Positions 20,063-29,733 of a stretch of 64,000 nucleotides of DNA are shown piece after piece. The DNA is from Hyphomicrobiaceae bacterium (lineage in GTDB: Bacteria; Pseudomonadota; Alphaproteobacteria; Rhizobiales; Hyphomicrobiaceae). The stretch is taken from contig JAHDXT010000009.1 of the NCBI GenBank assembly GCA_023384095.1, forward strand, positions 43,197-107,196, in the 5' to 3' direction. Positions within the stretch are counted from its first letter, which is position 1. The number at the start of each line of letters is the position of its first letter. The translations under genes and the position numbers were made by a program. The notes below the pieces were generated by a model. That model had not been told where the DNA came from. It saw only the letters and a list, made by a program, of their open reading frames with translations, and ran no database searches.

Positions 20063-20440
20063 ATGCACGTGAGAGCTCTGATCGGATTGGCACTTCTGAT
20101 TTCCGCAGGCAGCCCGGCCGCCGCCGACCCGGAGAACGGCGAGAAGGTGTTCAGGAAGTGCCGGGCCTGCCATCAGGTCGGCGAAGGCGCCAAGAATGCG
20201 GTGGGCCCGCTGCTCAACGGCATCGTCGGCCGCCCGGCTGGCTCCATCGACGGGTTCAACTACTCCCAGGCGAACAGGGAGGCCGGCAAGGAGGGCCTCG
20301 TGTGGACCGAGGACAAGCTCCTCGAGTACCTGAAGGACCCGAGGGCCTTCATGCCCAAGAACAAGATGGCGTTCGCCGGCCTCAAGGACGAGGAAGACCG
20401 CAAGGACGTGATCGCCTACCTGAAGAAATTCTCCAGATAG
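20063..20440 (+). CDS. Class I c-type cytochrome (cytochrome c2/c550-like)
   Basis: Periplasmic electron carrier. The 125-residue precursor has a signal peptide (about residues 1-21, ending SPAAA-D), one heme motif CRACH about 15 residues into the mature chain, and a distal Met ligand in MPKNKMAF. The ending AYLKKFSR is typical of class I cytochromes c. It lies between glcDEF and lutABC, so it could carry electrons from either oxidation system, but this is positional inference. Confidence 0.92.
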   Translation: MHVRALIGLALLISAGSPAAADPENGEKVFRKCRACHQVGEGAKNAVGPLLNGIVGRPAGSIDGFNYSQANREAGKEGLVWTEDKLLEYLKDPRAFMPKNKMAFAGLKDEEDRKDVIAYLKKFSR

Positions 20441-20563
20441 CCGCGTGGTCCGCCGGCGGCGCCTTGGCTCGACCGGCCGGCGCGGGTACAAGCGACGGGA
20501 CTGGCGCGGGTGCGAGCCGCCGGTGCCCATTCGCGTCTGCACATCGAAGGCATCCTCGGTGAA

Positions 20564-21337
20564 ATGACCGGACCCCTGCCCAGCAAACCCCGCGTCGGTC
20601 TCTTCGTGACCTGCCTCGTGGACCTGATGCGACCGTCCGTCGGCTTCGCTGCGGTCAAGCTGCTCGAGCAGGCCGGGTGCTCGGTCGAGGTCCCCGCGGT
20701 CCAGACCTGCTGCGGGCAGCCCGCCTATAACTCGGGCGACAGGGCCGACGCCGCGGCGCTGGCGCGCCAGACCATCGCGGCGTTCGCCGGTTGCGACTAC
20801 GTCGTCGCGCCGTCGGGCTCGTGCGCCGGCATGCTGAAGCTGCACTATCCGGGCCTGCTGGCCGGCGACGCCGAATGGTCGGGCAAGGCGAAGGAGCTCG
20901 CAGAGCGGGTGCACGAGCTGGTCTCGTTCCTGGTCGACGTGCGCGGCATGGAGACGGTCGATGCCGAGTTCAAGGGCCGCGCCACCTATCACGATAGCTG
21001 CTCCGGGCTGCGCGAGCTCGGCATCAAGGGCCAGCCGCGGCGGTTGCTCGGGTCGGTGAAGAACCTGGAGCTGATAGAGATGGCCGATGCCGAGGTCTGC
21101 TGCGGCTTCGGCGGCACGTTCTCCGTCAAGTATCCCGACATCTCGAACGCGATGGTGGAGAAGAAGGCGGCCAATGCCGCTGCCGCGAAGCCGGACCTGC
21201 TGCTGGCCGGCGATCTCGGCTGTCTGATGAACATGGCCGGCAAGCTCCGGCGCGAAGGCCGGGCGGTGCAGGTCCGGCATGTGGTGGAGGTGCTGGCCGG
21301 AGAGCTGTCGGACCTGCCGATTGCCGGCTCGAAGTGA
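20564..21337 (+). CDS. lutA: L-lactate utilization protein LutA ((Fe-S)-binding oxidoreductase)
   Basis: Subunit of the LutABC L-lactate oxidation complex. The protein of about 257 residues has two CCG domains (VQTCCGQPAYNSG near the start and EVCCGFGGTFSVKYP in the second half) that bind Fe-S or heterodisulfide-type centres. The ATG at 20564 begins MTGPLPSKPRVGLFVTC, the family start; a frame from 20510 adds 18 residues without support. lutB starts 83 bp downstream. Confidence 0.93.
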   Translation: MTGPLPSKPRVGLFVTCLVDLMRPSVGFAAVKLLEQAGCSVEVPAVQTCCGQPAYNSGDRADAAALARQTIAAFAGCDYVVAPSGSCAGMLKLHYPGLLAGDAEWSGKAKELAERVHELVSFLVDVRGMETVDAEFKGRATYHDSCSGLRELGIKGQPRRLLGSVKNLELIEMADAEVCCGFGGTFSVKYPDISNAMVEKKAANAAAAKPDLLLAGDLGCLMNMAGKLRREGRAVQVRHVVEVLAGELSDLPIAGSK

Positions 21338-21419
21338 CCCGAATGCATCGAGAACTCGCGCGCACGATGCTGCTGGCCTCGCCGTCCGGGCATCGACGCG
21401 ATGACAAAGGGCCCCGCCG

Positions 21420-22847
21420 ATGAAGTCCGCAACAGAGTCGTTCAAGGAGAACGCGCGGGCTGCACTCGACGACGCGCAACTCCAGCGGGCGCTGGCGGGG
21501 CTGCCGACGGGGCTCGTCGCGAACAGGGCCGCCGCCCGCGCCCGCTTGCCCGAGTTCGAGGACCTGCGCGACGTCGGGCGCGACATCAAGGACCACACGC
21601 TGGCGCACCTCGACCTCTACCTCGAGCTGTACGAGCGCAATGCGACTGCCGCAGGCGCCCGGGTGCACTGGGCTGCGACGGCGGCGGAGGCCCGCGAGAT
21701 CATCCTGCGCATCTGCCGCGATGCGGGCGCCAAGCTCGTCACCAAGGGCAAGTCGATGATCTCCGAGGAGATCGGCCTCAACGCCGATCTGCAGGCGGCC
21801 GGCATCGAGGTGGTGGAGACCGATCTCGGCGAATACCTGGTGCAAATCAGGGGCGAGACGCCGAGCCACATCATCGCGCCGGCCATCCACCTGACGCAGG
21901 ACCAGGTCGAGGCCGACTTCCGCCGGCTGCACACGGAGCTGCCGAAGGAGCGCGTGCTGTCGGAGCCGTCGCAACTCGTGGGCGAAGCGCGTCAGATCCT
22001 GCGCGAGAAGTTCCTGGCCGCCGACGTCGGCATCACCGGCGCCAATTTCCTGGTGGCCGAAACGGGCTCGTCGGTGATCGTCACCAACGAGGGCAACGGC
22101 GACCTCACGCAGTCGCTCGCCCGCGTGCACGTCGTCGTCGCCTCCATCGAGAAGGTGGTGCCGACGCGGGAGGACGTCAGCACCATCCTGCGGCTGCTGG
22201 CGCGCTCGGCGACGGGGCAGGAGCTCTCGACATACACGACCTTCTCCACCGGCCCGCGGCGGCCGGAGGACCCCGACGGCCCTGCCGCTTACCACGTCGT
22301 CATCCTGGACAACGGCCGCTCGGAAATGCTGGGCACCGCTTTCCGCGAGGTGCTGCGCTGCATCCGCTGCGGCGCCTGCATGAACCACTGCCCGGTCTAC
22401 GGCGCCATCGGCGGCCACGCCTACGGCTGGGTCTATCCCGGCCCGATCGGCTCGGTGCTGACGCCGTCGCTGATCGGCGTCAGGAGCGCGGCCGACCTGC
22501 CCAACGCGTCGACCTTCTGCGGGCGCTGCGAGGAAGTCTGCCCGATGAAGATCCCGCTGCCGAAGCTGATGCGCCATCATCGCGAGGCCGACTTCGAGCT
22601 CGGCGGCTCCTCGCGCGGCTATCGCATCGGCCTCAAGCTGTGGGCGTGGCTCGCAAGACGGCCGAGGCTCTACCATGTCGCCGCGCGTATGGCCGTGGCC
22701 CTGCTCGGCGCGCTCGGCCGGCGCCGCGGAGCATTCCGGTCGCTGCCGCTTGCCGGCGGCTGGACGCGGCACCGCGACCTCCCTGCACCGCAGGGACGCA
22801 CGTTCCAGCAGCTCTGGGCAGAGCGCAAGGCGGGAGCGCCGAGATGA
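21420..22847 (+). CDS. lutB: L-lactate utilization iron-sulfur protein LutB
   Basis: Membrane-associated Fe-S subunit of LutABC. The 475-residue protein starts with a LUD-type domain (TKGKSMISEEIGLN, then GANFLVAETGS) and carries two 4Fe-4S ferredoxin motifs, CIRCGACMNHCPVYG and CGRCEEVCPM, near residues 315-375. The stop overlaps the lutC ATG by 4 bases. Confidence 0.95.
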   Translation: MKSATESFKENARAALDDAQLQRALAGLPTGLVANRAAARARLPEFEDLRDVGRDIKDHTLAHLDLYLELYERNATAAGARVHWAATAAEAREIILRICRDAGAKLVTKGKSMISEEIGLNADLQAAGIEVVETDLGEYLVQIRGETPSHIIAPAIHLTQDQVEADFRRLHTELPKERVLSEPSQLVGEARQILREKFLAADVGITGANFLVAETGSSVIVTNEGNGDLTQSLARVHVVVASIEKVVPTREDVSTILRLLARSATGQELSTYTTFSTGPRRPEDPDGPAAYHVVILDNGRSEMLGTAFREVLRCIRCGACMNHCPVYGAIGGHAYGWVYPGPIGSVLTPSLIGVRSAADLPNASTFCGRCEEVCPMKIPLPKLMRHHREADFELGGSSRGYRIGLKLWAWLARRPRLYHVAARMAVALLGALGRRRGAFRSLPLAGGWTRHRDLPAPQGRTFQQLWAERKAGAPR

Positions 22848-23536
22848 CGAGCCGCGAGGCCATCCTTTCGAAGATCCGTGCCGGCCTCGGCGCCGGGCGG
22901 GACGATGCCGCACGCCGCGCCATCGCCGAGGAACGGATCGCCGCTCGCGCGCGGCATCTCACGCCGGAGCGGGTGAAGGACAAGAGTCCCGATCAGCTCC
23001 TGAAGCTGTTCCGCGGCTTCCTGGAGCGCGAGTCCGCCTCCGTCGTCGAGGTGGACTCCAAGCAGGACATCCCGTCGGCGATCGCCGGCTATCTGCGGGC
23101 GAGCAATCTGCCGGCGCGCATCCGGGTCGGCGGCGACGCAAGGCTGACCCAGCTTCCCTGGGGATCGGAGCCGCATCTGGAGCTGCTGCTGGGGCGCGCG
23201 CAGCCTGGCGACGAGGTTGGCCTGACGCACGCGTCGGCGGCGGTCGCCGAGACGGGAACGCTGGTGCTGGTCTCCGGCGCCGACAACCCCGTCACGCTCA
23301 ATTTCCTGCCGGAGACACACATCGTCGTCGTCGAGGAGGGCGATCTCGTTCCCGCCTACGAGGACGCCTGGGAGGCGATCAGGGCGCGGTTCGGCGCACG
23401 CGCGATGCCGCGCACGGTCAACTTCATCTCGGGACCGTCGCGGACCGGCGACATCGGAGGCCGGCTCGTGATGGGCGCCCACGGCCCGCAGCGCATGTGC
23501 GTCGTCATCGTGCGCCGTCCCGCGCCGCGCACCTGA
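22844..23536 (+). CDS. lutC: Lactate utilization protein LutC
   Basis: A 230-residue LUD-domain protein, third part of the LutABC L-lactate oxidation system. Seen: MTSREAILSKIRAGLG, TGTLVLVSGADNPVTLNFLP and the C-terminal SGPSRTGDIGGRLVMGAHGP. It is translationally coupled to lutB through ATGA at 22844-22847. Confidence 0.94.
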   Translation: MTSREAILSKIRAGLGAGRDDAARRAIAEERIAARARHLTPERVKDKSPDQLLKLFRGFLERESASVVEVDSKQDIPSAIAGYLRASNLPARIRVGGDARLTQLPWGSEPHLELLLGRAQPGDEVGLTHASAAVAETGTLVLVSGADNPVTLNFLPETHIVVVEEGDLVPAYEDAWEAIRARFGARAMPRTVNFISGPSRTGDIGGRLVMGAHGPQRMCVVIVRRPAPRT

Positions 23537-23577
23537 GGCATCGCCCGTTTGAGATATTTTAGATTAAGTCACGCCCG

Positions 23578-23793
23578 CTAGCGTCCGCGCGTGGCGATGC
23601 AGCGGCGCATGCAGGCCGCAAACTGCGCGTCGCAGGACGACGAGCCCTTGGTGGCGATCCGGCACTGGTTGTACTGGGCACGGCAATCGGATGTGCAAGC
23701 GCCCCCCTGGGCGAGCTTCAGCTCGGCGGCCGACGGGGCAGAGCCCGCCAGGCCCCCGGAGATCAGCGCCAGCATGAGCAGCCTGCGGTACAC
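23578..23793 (-). CDS. Small secreted Cys-rich hypothetical protein
   Basis: Not recognised. A 71-residue precursor with a Sec signal peptide (MYRRLLMLALISGG, cleavage near SAAE) leaves about 48 residues with six Cys in the order CTSDC, QC, SC, AACMRRC, suggesting three disulfides in the periplasm. It converges on lutC. It resembles the protein at 2667-2948 in layout (tiny, exported, Cys-paired) but not in sequence. Confidence 0.7.
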   Translation of the reverse strand: MYRRLLMLALISGGLAGSAPSAAELKLAQGGACTSDCRAQYNQCRIATKGSSSCDAQFAACMRRCIATRGR

Positions 23794-23879
23794 TTGTGGA
23801 CCTCCTGTCCCGAGCGCGGCGACTTAAGCTCATTGCCGATGAATACAGTCTGAACCGTGCCGGCTCCAGAGGGTCGGGA

Positions 23880-25265
23880 TTAAAATGCGTAGTCGGTGAA
23901 AACCTGGTCGATGTCCTCCCGCCACGGTCCCGCGTAGCGCTCCAGCAAGTCGTCGGCCGGGGTGCGTCCGCTGGTCATGGTCTCCTCGACGAACGCCAGA
24001 TGAATGGTCTCGTCCTGCTCCCGCGGATTGCGCCTGTCTCGCCCCTCGAGCCCTGAGCGCGCGATGGCCACCGCCTCGGCCGCGATGTCGCGCACCGTGC
24101 CACGCCGGAACCGGGCTTCGAGCGCTGCCACCGGCACCGCAGCGCGCAGCTCCTGCCGGTCCTCCGCCGACCAATTCTTGACGAGCTCCCACGCCGCATC
24201 GAGAGCCGATTGATCGTAGAGCAGCCCGACCCAGAAGGCCGGCAGGGCGCAGATGCGCCGCCAGCGGCCGCCGTCCGCCCCGCGCATTTCCAGGAAGCGC
24301 TTCATTCGGACTTCCGGGAACAGCGTGGTCAGATGGTCCGACCAGTCGTCGAGCGTCGGCCGCTCGCCGGGAAGCTGCGGCAGTCGGCCCTCCATGAAGT
24401 CGCGGAAGGAGGCGCCGGCCGCGTCGATGTAGCTGCCATCGCGGTAGACGAAGTACATCGGCACGTCGAGCGCGTATTCTGTATAACGGTCGAAGCTCAT
24501 GCCGGGCTCGAAAACGAACGGCAGCATGCCCGTGCGCTTGCGGTCCGTGTCGCGCCAGACCTCCGAGCGCAGCGACTTGTAGCCGTTGGGCCTGCCCTCC
24601 GTGAACGGCGAGGCCGCGAACAGCGCGGTGGCGATGGGCTGCAGGGCGAGCGAGACGCGGAACTTCCTGACCATGTCCGCCTCGTCCCCGAAGTCGAGGT
24701 TCACCTGGATGGTGGAGGTCCGGTACATCATGTCGAGGCCGCGGCTGCCGACCATCGGCATGTAGCGCGTCATCACTGCATAGCGCTGCTTGGGCATGCG
24801 CGGCGTCTCTGCCAGCGTCCATTTCGGCGAGAAGCCGAGCCCCAGAAAGCCGATCCCGAGGTCCTTCCCGACATCGGCGACCTGCTCCAGGTGCTCGTGC
24901 GTCTCGGCGCAAGTCTCGTGCAGCGTCTCGACAGGCGCGCCGGACAGCTCGAACTGCCCGCCCGGCTCGAGGGACACCGTCTCCGAGCCCTGCCCCTTGG
25001 GCCGCCTCAGCGCGATGATGTTCTCACCCTCGATGACCGGCTCCCAGCCATAGCGGTCGATCAGCGCCTGCATCAGGGCGCGGATGCCGCGCGGACCTTC
25101 ATAGGGGACGGGGCCGAGGCTGTCGGTATGAAATACGAACTTCTCGTGCTCGGTGCCGATCCGCCACATGGACCTGGGCTTCGAGCCGTCCGCGATCCAT
25201 TTGACGAGATCGTCTCTCGAGCGAACGGTCGGGCTTGGCGGCGCTCCATCCTGGCGGGTCGACAT
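23880..25265 (-). CDS. gshA: Glutamate-cysteine ligase, plant/rhizobial type
   Basis: Makes gamma-glutamylcysteine from glutamate, cysteine and ATP, the first step of glutathione synthesis. The 461-residue protein from 25265 has RIGTEHEKFVFH near the start and EPGGQFELSG, both typical of the GCS2 family form found in alphaproteobacteria and plants, plus TIQVNLDF and GRPNGYKSLR. An upstream frame to 25349 has no supporting motif; the ATG at 25265 is preferred. Confidence 0.95.
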   Translation of the reverse strand: MSTRQDGAPPSPTVRSRDDLVKWIADGSKPRSMWRIGTEHEKFVFHTDSLGPVPYEGPRGIRALMQALIDRYGWEPVIEGENIIALRRPKGQGSETVSLEPGGQFELSGAPVETLHETCAETHEHLEQVADVGKDLGIGFLGLGFSPKWTLAETPRMPKQRYAVMTRYMPMVGSRGLDMMYRTSTIQVNLDFGDEADMVRKFRVSLALQPIATALFAASPFTEGRPNGYKSLRSEVWRDTDRKRTGMLPFVFEPGMSFDRYTEYALDVPMYFVYRDGSYIDAAGASFRDFMEGRLPQLPGERPTLDDWSDHLTTLFPEVRMKRFLEMRGADGGRWRRICALPAFWVGLLYDQSALDAAWELVKNWSAEDRQELRAAVPVAALEARFRRGTVRDIAAEAVAIARSGLEGRDRRNPREQDETIHLAFVEETMTSGRTPADDLLERYAGPWREDIDQVFTDYAF

Positions 25266-25502
25266 GAAGTGCCTCTGCTGTTGTTCGTTAGTTCGGGATT
25301 GCAGAATAGCTGCTGACTGTCTTATCGCCGCCCTCCGGTTCGAGCACAAGTGCCCCTTGCGGTCATGGAGCGCAAGCGAGTCGTAAGCACCCTCGAGCGA
25401 GTCACTAACGACCCCTCTACAGGGATGCGAACGATGGACGGGGCGAATTCGGCGCCAGCGGACCGGCCGCGGACGCGGACCCTCCGTTAGGCGCTTACGG
25501 GC

Positions 25503-26375
25503 TCAGTTGAGCGCCTCGAGGCGGTTGCGGGCCGGCTCGAGGCCGGCGTCCAGCGCCTTCCGGTAAAGCCCGCGGGCACGCTGGACATCGGCGCCGACGT
25601 CGCGCACGCCCCAGGCCGCCAGCATGTTGGGATCGAAAGTCTCCGCCAGCGCCATGAAGGCTTCGGGCTCGTCGGCGGCGGCGGCGGGCCCCAGCATCTC
25701 GCGGCCGCCCATTATATCTCCCGACAGGATGCGTGCCCTGCCCTCGGCGATGGCGCTGGACCAGGAGGCCCCGGCTTCCGCCGGCTGAGGCTGCTGCGGC
25801 TCGGTTGCAGCGGCCTCGACGGCCGCGGCCTGCGGCATCTGCGCCGGGGTCACGAGGGTCGTCGACACGGTGCGCTGCTGCACCTGCACCGGTAGCTGAG
25901 CCGGAACCACGGTCGTCCGGGCGACCGTTGGAGCAAGTGGCTCCGAACCGCCGAGCAGGGCATCGAACGACACGTCGCCGAAACGGCCGGTCAGCAGCAG
26001 CACCACCGGCACGATGACGGCAAGCCCCGTGGCGAAGCCAAGGGCGGCCGCCCTGAGCTGATCGCGCAGCGGGCCCGCATCCGGCGGCTCGGGAGGCGCG
26101 CGCCACGTGGAGGGGATCGGCATCGCCGCGTCGTCCTCCTCGTCGTCGAAGAGGCTGCGGTGAATGGACATCGCGGGCAGCGGGGCTGCGGCGGCGCTCA
26201 TGTTCGCGGGGTCCGGCCGCTCGAGGCTGTCGCGCGCCATTCCCATGGCCTGGGCAAGCTCGTCGACCAGTCCCGGGAGCTGCGGCTGGGGCGCCTCGTG
26301 CTGCCTGCCGTTCTCGCCTGCTCCGGCGCCATGGCCGTTGAGCTTCCTGACGTAGCCGTCGCGACTGCTGTCCAT
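25503..26375 (-). CDS. Single-pass membrane protein with SEL1-like C-terminus
   Basis: A 290-residue protein of unknown role. Residues 1-95 are hydrophilic with an acidic patch (DDEEDDA). One membrane helix lies around residues 112-132 (AAALGFATGLAVIVPVVLLL), then a Pro/Gln/Val-rich linker. The end is a SEL1/TPR-like segment: ARILSGDIMGGREML, FMALAETFDPNML and DVQRARGLYRKALDAGLEPA. The N-terminus is probably cytoplasmic and the repeat part periplasmic. GAGGGG precedes the ATG at 26375. It is divergent from nnrU. Confidence 0.75.
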   Translation of the reverse strand: MDSSRDGYVRKLNGHGAGAGENGRQHEAPQPQLPGLVDELAQAMGMARDSLERPDPANMSAAAAPLPAMSIHRSLFDDEEDDAAMPIPSTWRAPPEPPDAGPLRDQLRAAALGFATGLAVIVPVVLLLTGRFGDVSFDALLGGSEPLAPTVARTTVVPAQLPVQVQQRTVSTTLVTPAQMPQAAAVEAAATEPQQPQPAEAGASWSSAIAEGRARILSGDIMGGREMLGPAAAADEPEAFMALAETFDPNMLAAWGVRDVGADVQRARGLYRKALDAGLEPARNRLEALN

Positions 26376-26668
26376 CGCCAACCCCTCAAGGTTTCGATGC
26401 TTGGGGGATCCTCGCAGAGCTGCGCATGCCGGAGCGCAAACCCGCACCGATTCCCAAGGCCGCCGCCACGTCGGTCAAGCCTACGCAAAACTCGCAAGTG
26501 GGACCCCCAAAACTTCCCCGGTCCCTCACGCCAACTAACACGCTCGCGCTTCTCAGCACAATCGAATAAAGGTTCGTCGTAGTTGTGGCAGCGCCCGTCA
26601 CCCGGTGCACCGATCCGAGCAGTCTCGGGCAGCACACCGGCGCGGGCGGCCGGCGCGGGTGGCAAACC

Positions 26669-27259
26669 ATGGTTCTCCTGGTCCTCGGCCTTGTCTTCTT
26701 CCTCGCCGTCCACCTCGTCCCGACTCGACCCGACACGAGGCGCCGCCTCATTCAGCGGCTTGGGCCGAACGGCTACAAGGCGGCGTTCTCCGTCCTGTCC
26801 CTGATCGGCCTCGTCCTGATCGTGGTCGGCTTCGGCGAGCTGCAGGTCATGGCGGGCGGCAACCCGCAGATCTGGACGCCGCCGGCCTGGACCCGCCACC
26901 TCGCATCGCTGCTGATGCTGCCGGCGATGGTGCTGATCGTCGCCGCGTATGTGCCCTCCCGCATCCGGACGGCGGCGAAGCACCCGATGCTGGCGGCGGT
27001 CAAGCTGTGGGCCTTCGGCCACCTGCTCGCCAACGGCGATCTCGCCTCCGTGCTCCTGTTCGGCAGCTTTCTCGGCTACGCGGTCTACGACCGGACCTCG
27101 GCGAAGCGCAGGACGATGCTGGCGCCCTCGGCGCCACCGGCCGGCGGAATGCTCAACGACGCCGTCGTCATCGCCGCCGGAGTGGCGCTCTACGCCTTCA
27201 TGCTGACCGTCGGCCATGCGCGCCTGATCGGGGTGCCGCTGATACCGGGATGGCATTGA
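26669..27259 (+). CDS. NnrU family protein
   Basis: A 196-residue integral membrane protein of the NnrU family, linked in some bacteria to nitric-oxide reductase expression or heme-related functions. Seen: FFLAVHLVPTRPDTR near the start, LMLPAMVLIVAAYVP, HPMLAAVKLWAFGHLLANGD (the family core) and about five or six membrane helices. The ATG at 26669 starts MVLLVLGLVFF. No denitrification genes are near, so the NO link is not supported here. Confidence 0.9.
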   Translation: MVLLVLGLVFFLAVHLVPTRPDTRRRLIQRLGPNGYKAAFSVLSLIGLVLIVVGFGELQVMAGGNPQIWTPPAWTRHLASLLMLPAMVLIVAAYVPSRIRTAAKHPMLAAVKLWAFGHLLANGDLASVLLFGSFLGYAVYDRTSAKRRTMLAPSAPPAGGMLNDAVVIAAGVALYAFMLTVGHARLIGVPLIPGWH

Positions 27260-27455
27260 GGCGGTGCCGGGCGGAAGGCCGCAAAACCGCCGGAAACAAG
27301 TCGCAGCAAGTGTTTGGAGGAGCGGCCGTTTCCGCTCCCATGGGCCGAACCCGGCAAGCCGTCGCGTTGGCGCGGCAGGCGCGCTGCGCTATGTGTACCG
27401 CGCCTGGACCGCACGAGGCGTCCAGGATCAGGGCATCAGGAGGGCCGACCCGAGA

Positions 27456-28187
27456 ATGGCTGACGACCGCGACGCGATGATGCGCGAGCTCGAATCCGAG
27501 GTTCGCCGCGAGCAGATGGCGAAGCTGTGGGACCGCTATGGCGTCTACGTCATCGCCGTGGTGGCCCTGCTCATCGTCGGCGTCGGCGGGTTCAAGTGGT
27601 GGGAAGCGCGCAGCCTGGCCGCAGCCGAAACGGCGGGCGCGCGATATCAGGCCGCCGTGCAGCTCGCCGAGGCGGGCAAGGGCGACGAGGCCCGGCAGGC
27701 GTTCGAGGCCATGGCCCGGGATGCCCCCTCGGGCTACGCCGCGCTGGCCCGCCTGCAGCTCGCCGGCGAGGCCGCCGCCGCCGGCAAGACCGCCGATGCG
27801 CTCGCCGCCTACGAGGGCATCGCAGGCGACGGCAGTGTCGATCTCCTGCTCCGGCAGTACGCCCAGTTGCAGTCGGCGGCGTTGAAAGTCGACACCGCCG
27901 ACTTTACCGAGATGAAGAATCGGCTCACCCCTTTGCTGGCCGAGAACAATGCCTGGAGGTTCAGCGCACGCGAGCTGCTGGGCCTGTCGGCCTATCGCGC
28001 CGGGCGGCTGGAGGAATCGAGGCAGGTGTTTCTGGAGCTTGCAGCAGACCAGAAGACCCCGCCTTCTGTGCGCGAGCGGGCCGGCCTGTTCATGGGCCTG
28101 ATCACGTCGGCCGAGGCGCAGCGTGCGGCTCCACCGGCGCAGCCCGCTGCGGGCACGCCGCCGGCCGAGACACCGAAGGTGCAATGA
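27456..28187 (+). CDS. Tetratricopeptide-repeat membrane protein (TPR_21/YfgM-like)
   Basis: A 243-residue inner-membrane protein. One membrane helix lies near residues 29-46 (YGVYVIAVVALLIVGVGGF), followed by periplasmic TPR repeats (ARYQAAVQLAEAGKGDEARQ, ALARLQLAGEAAAAGK) and a Pro/Ala-rich tail. In the YfgM family it accompanies BamB and Der and is thought to aid envelope protein folding or export. It sits directly before bamB (12 bp gap), the order usual in alphaproteobacteria. The ATG at 27456 has AGGAGGG upstream. Confidence 0.88.
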   Translation: MADDRDAMMRELESEVRREQMAKLWDRYGVYVIAVVALLIVGVGGFKWWEARSLAAAETAGARYQAAVQLAEAGKGDEARQAFEAMARDAPSGYAALARLQLAGEAAAAGKTADALAAYEGIAGDGSVDLLLRQYAQLQSAALKVDTADFTEMKNRLTPLLAENNAWRFSARELLGLSAYRAGRLEESRQVFLELAADQKTPPSVRERAGLFMGLITSAEAQRAAPPAQPAAGTPPAETPKVQ

Positions 28188-28199
28188 CGAGGGCCCCGC

Positions 28200-29555
28200 A
28201 TGGGCGAGGTTGAGAGACGATCGCAGCGGCTGGGCCAGCTCATGGCGCCCGCCCTGCTCGTGGCGATCGGCGTCGGCGGCTGCTCCGACAGCCTCCCGAG
28301 CCTGCCCAAGATCGGCGACCTCAACCCGTTCGCAGAGAAGCAGCAACCGCTCCCGGGCACGCGGATCCCGGTGATGCAGGCGCGTGACAAGATCGGCGGC
28401 GCCGAGCTGGCGTCGGCAGACAAGCCCGTCGTGCTGCCGCCTCCGCGGGCCAACGAAGGCTGGACCCAGCCGGGCGGCGAGCCCAGCAATTCCCCGGGGC
28501 ATCTGGCGCTTGCGGGCGCCGTCAAGCAGGCCTGGAGCGCGGATGCCGGAACCGGCTCGAGCTCGTCCGGCAGGCTCACGGCGAGCCCGATCGTTTACGG
28601 CGGTCGCGTCTACACGCTCGATGCGGCGGCGCGCGTGACGGCGTTCTCCGCCACTGGTGGCTCGGCGGTCTGGCGCGCCTCGCTGGTTCCGGAGAACGAG
28701 CGCGGCGCCGGCGGCTATGGCGGCGGGCTCGCCGTCGACAGCGGGCGTCTCTACGCGGCAACCGGCTTCGGCACCGTCGTCGCACTCGATCCGGAGAGCG
28801 GCAAGAAGCTGTGGGAGAAGAACCTGGGCGTGCCGGTCCGCGCCTCTCCGACCGCGGTCGGCGACAAGGTGTTCGTCGTCACCACCGAGGGCCACGTCTT
28901 CGCGCTGGCGGGCCTCGACGGCAGCGAGCTGTGGGCCTTCCGCGGGCTTCCCGAGCGCACCAGCATCATCTCGAACCCGAGTCCGGCGGTGGAGGGCGGC
29001 GTCGTCGCCGTGCCCTATCCGTCGGGCGACCTGGTGGCCCTCAGGGCGGACGACGGCACGCCGCTGTGGACCGAGAGCCTGGCGCGCACCCGCACGGTCT
29101 CCTCGCTCGCCTCCTTGAGCGATACGGCGCGGCCGGCCATCGACAACGGCGTCGTCTATGCGGTCGGCCATGCGGGCCGGCTGATCGCCACCCAGGCCAA
29201 GACCGGCGAGCGCTTGTGGTCCCTCAGCGTGCCCGGAACGCAGGCCCCCGCCGTCGCAGGGGACATCCTGTTCGTCGTCGACACCACCGGACAGCTCCAT
29301 GCCATCACCCGCCGCGACGGCAAGGTGGTATGGACGGCCAAGCTGCCGGGCAGCAGCACATGGTCTGGGCCGACTCTCGCCGGCGGGCTGCTCTGGCTCA
29401 CATCGAACAAGGGCCAGCTCGTCGGCGTCGATCCGGCCACGGGGCGCGTTGCGACCCAGCAGAGCCTGGGCGCGCCCGTCTACATCGCGCCGGTCGTTGC
29501 CGGCGGGCGCATGTACGTGCTGACGGACAAGGCACGCCTGGTCGCGTTCAACTGA
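28200..29555 (+). CDS. bamB: Outer membrane protein assembly factor BamB
   Basis: Lipoprotein of the BAM complex that inserts beta-barrel proteins into the outer membrane. The 451-residue precursor has a lipobox VGGC near residue 28, then an eight-bladed PQQ-like beta-propeller with repeated motifs such as LDPESGKKLWEKN, LDGSELWAF and AKTGERLWSL. It lies between the TPR protein and der. Confidence 0.93.
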   Translation: MGEVERRSQRLGQLMAPALLVAIGVGGCSDSLPSLPKIGDLNPFAEKQQPLPGTRIPVMQARDKIGGAELASADKPVVLPPPRANEGWTQPGGEPSNSPGHLALAGAVKQAWSADAGTGSSSSGRLTASPIVYGGRVYTLDAAARVTAFSATGGSAVWRASLVPENERGAGGYGGGLAVDSGRLYAATGFGTVVALDPESGKKLWEKNLGVPVRASPTAVGDKVFVVTTEGHVFALAGLDGSELWAFRGLPERTSIISNPSPAVEGGVVAVPYPSGDLVALRADDGTPLWTESLARTRTVSSLASLSDTARPAIDNGVVYAVGHAGRLIATQAKTGERLWSLSVPGTQAPAVAGDILFVVDTTGQLHAITRRDGKVVWTAKLPGSSTWSGPTLAGGLLWLTSNKGQLVGVDPATGRVATQQSLGAPVYIAPVVAGGRMYVLTDKARLVAFN

Positions 29556-29733
29556 CGGCATTCGAGCTGAGAGCGCGCTTGACGGCCTTGCCCGGCGGCG
29601 CTGCTTCCTTTTCCGAGAGCCGGTTCCCACTTGACCGAGACGTGGCATGAATTCCCGCCTCGCAGCGGAAGACGGCGTGCTAGGCATCGGCGCCACGCGA
29701 TAGAAGCAGGACACCGGCTCTCATAACGCCCCA

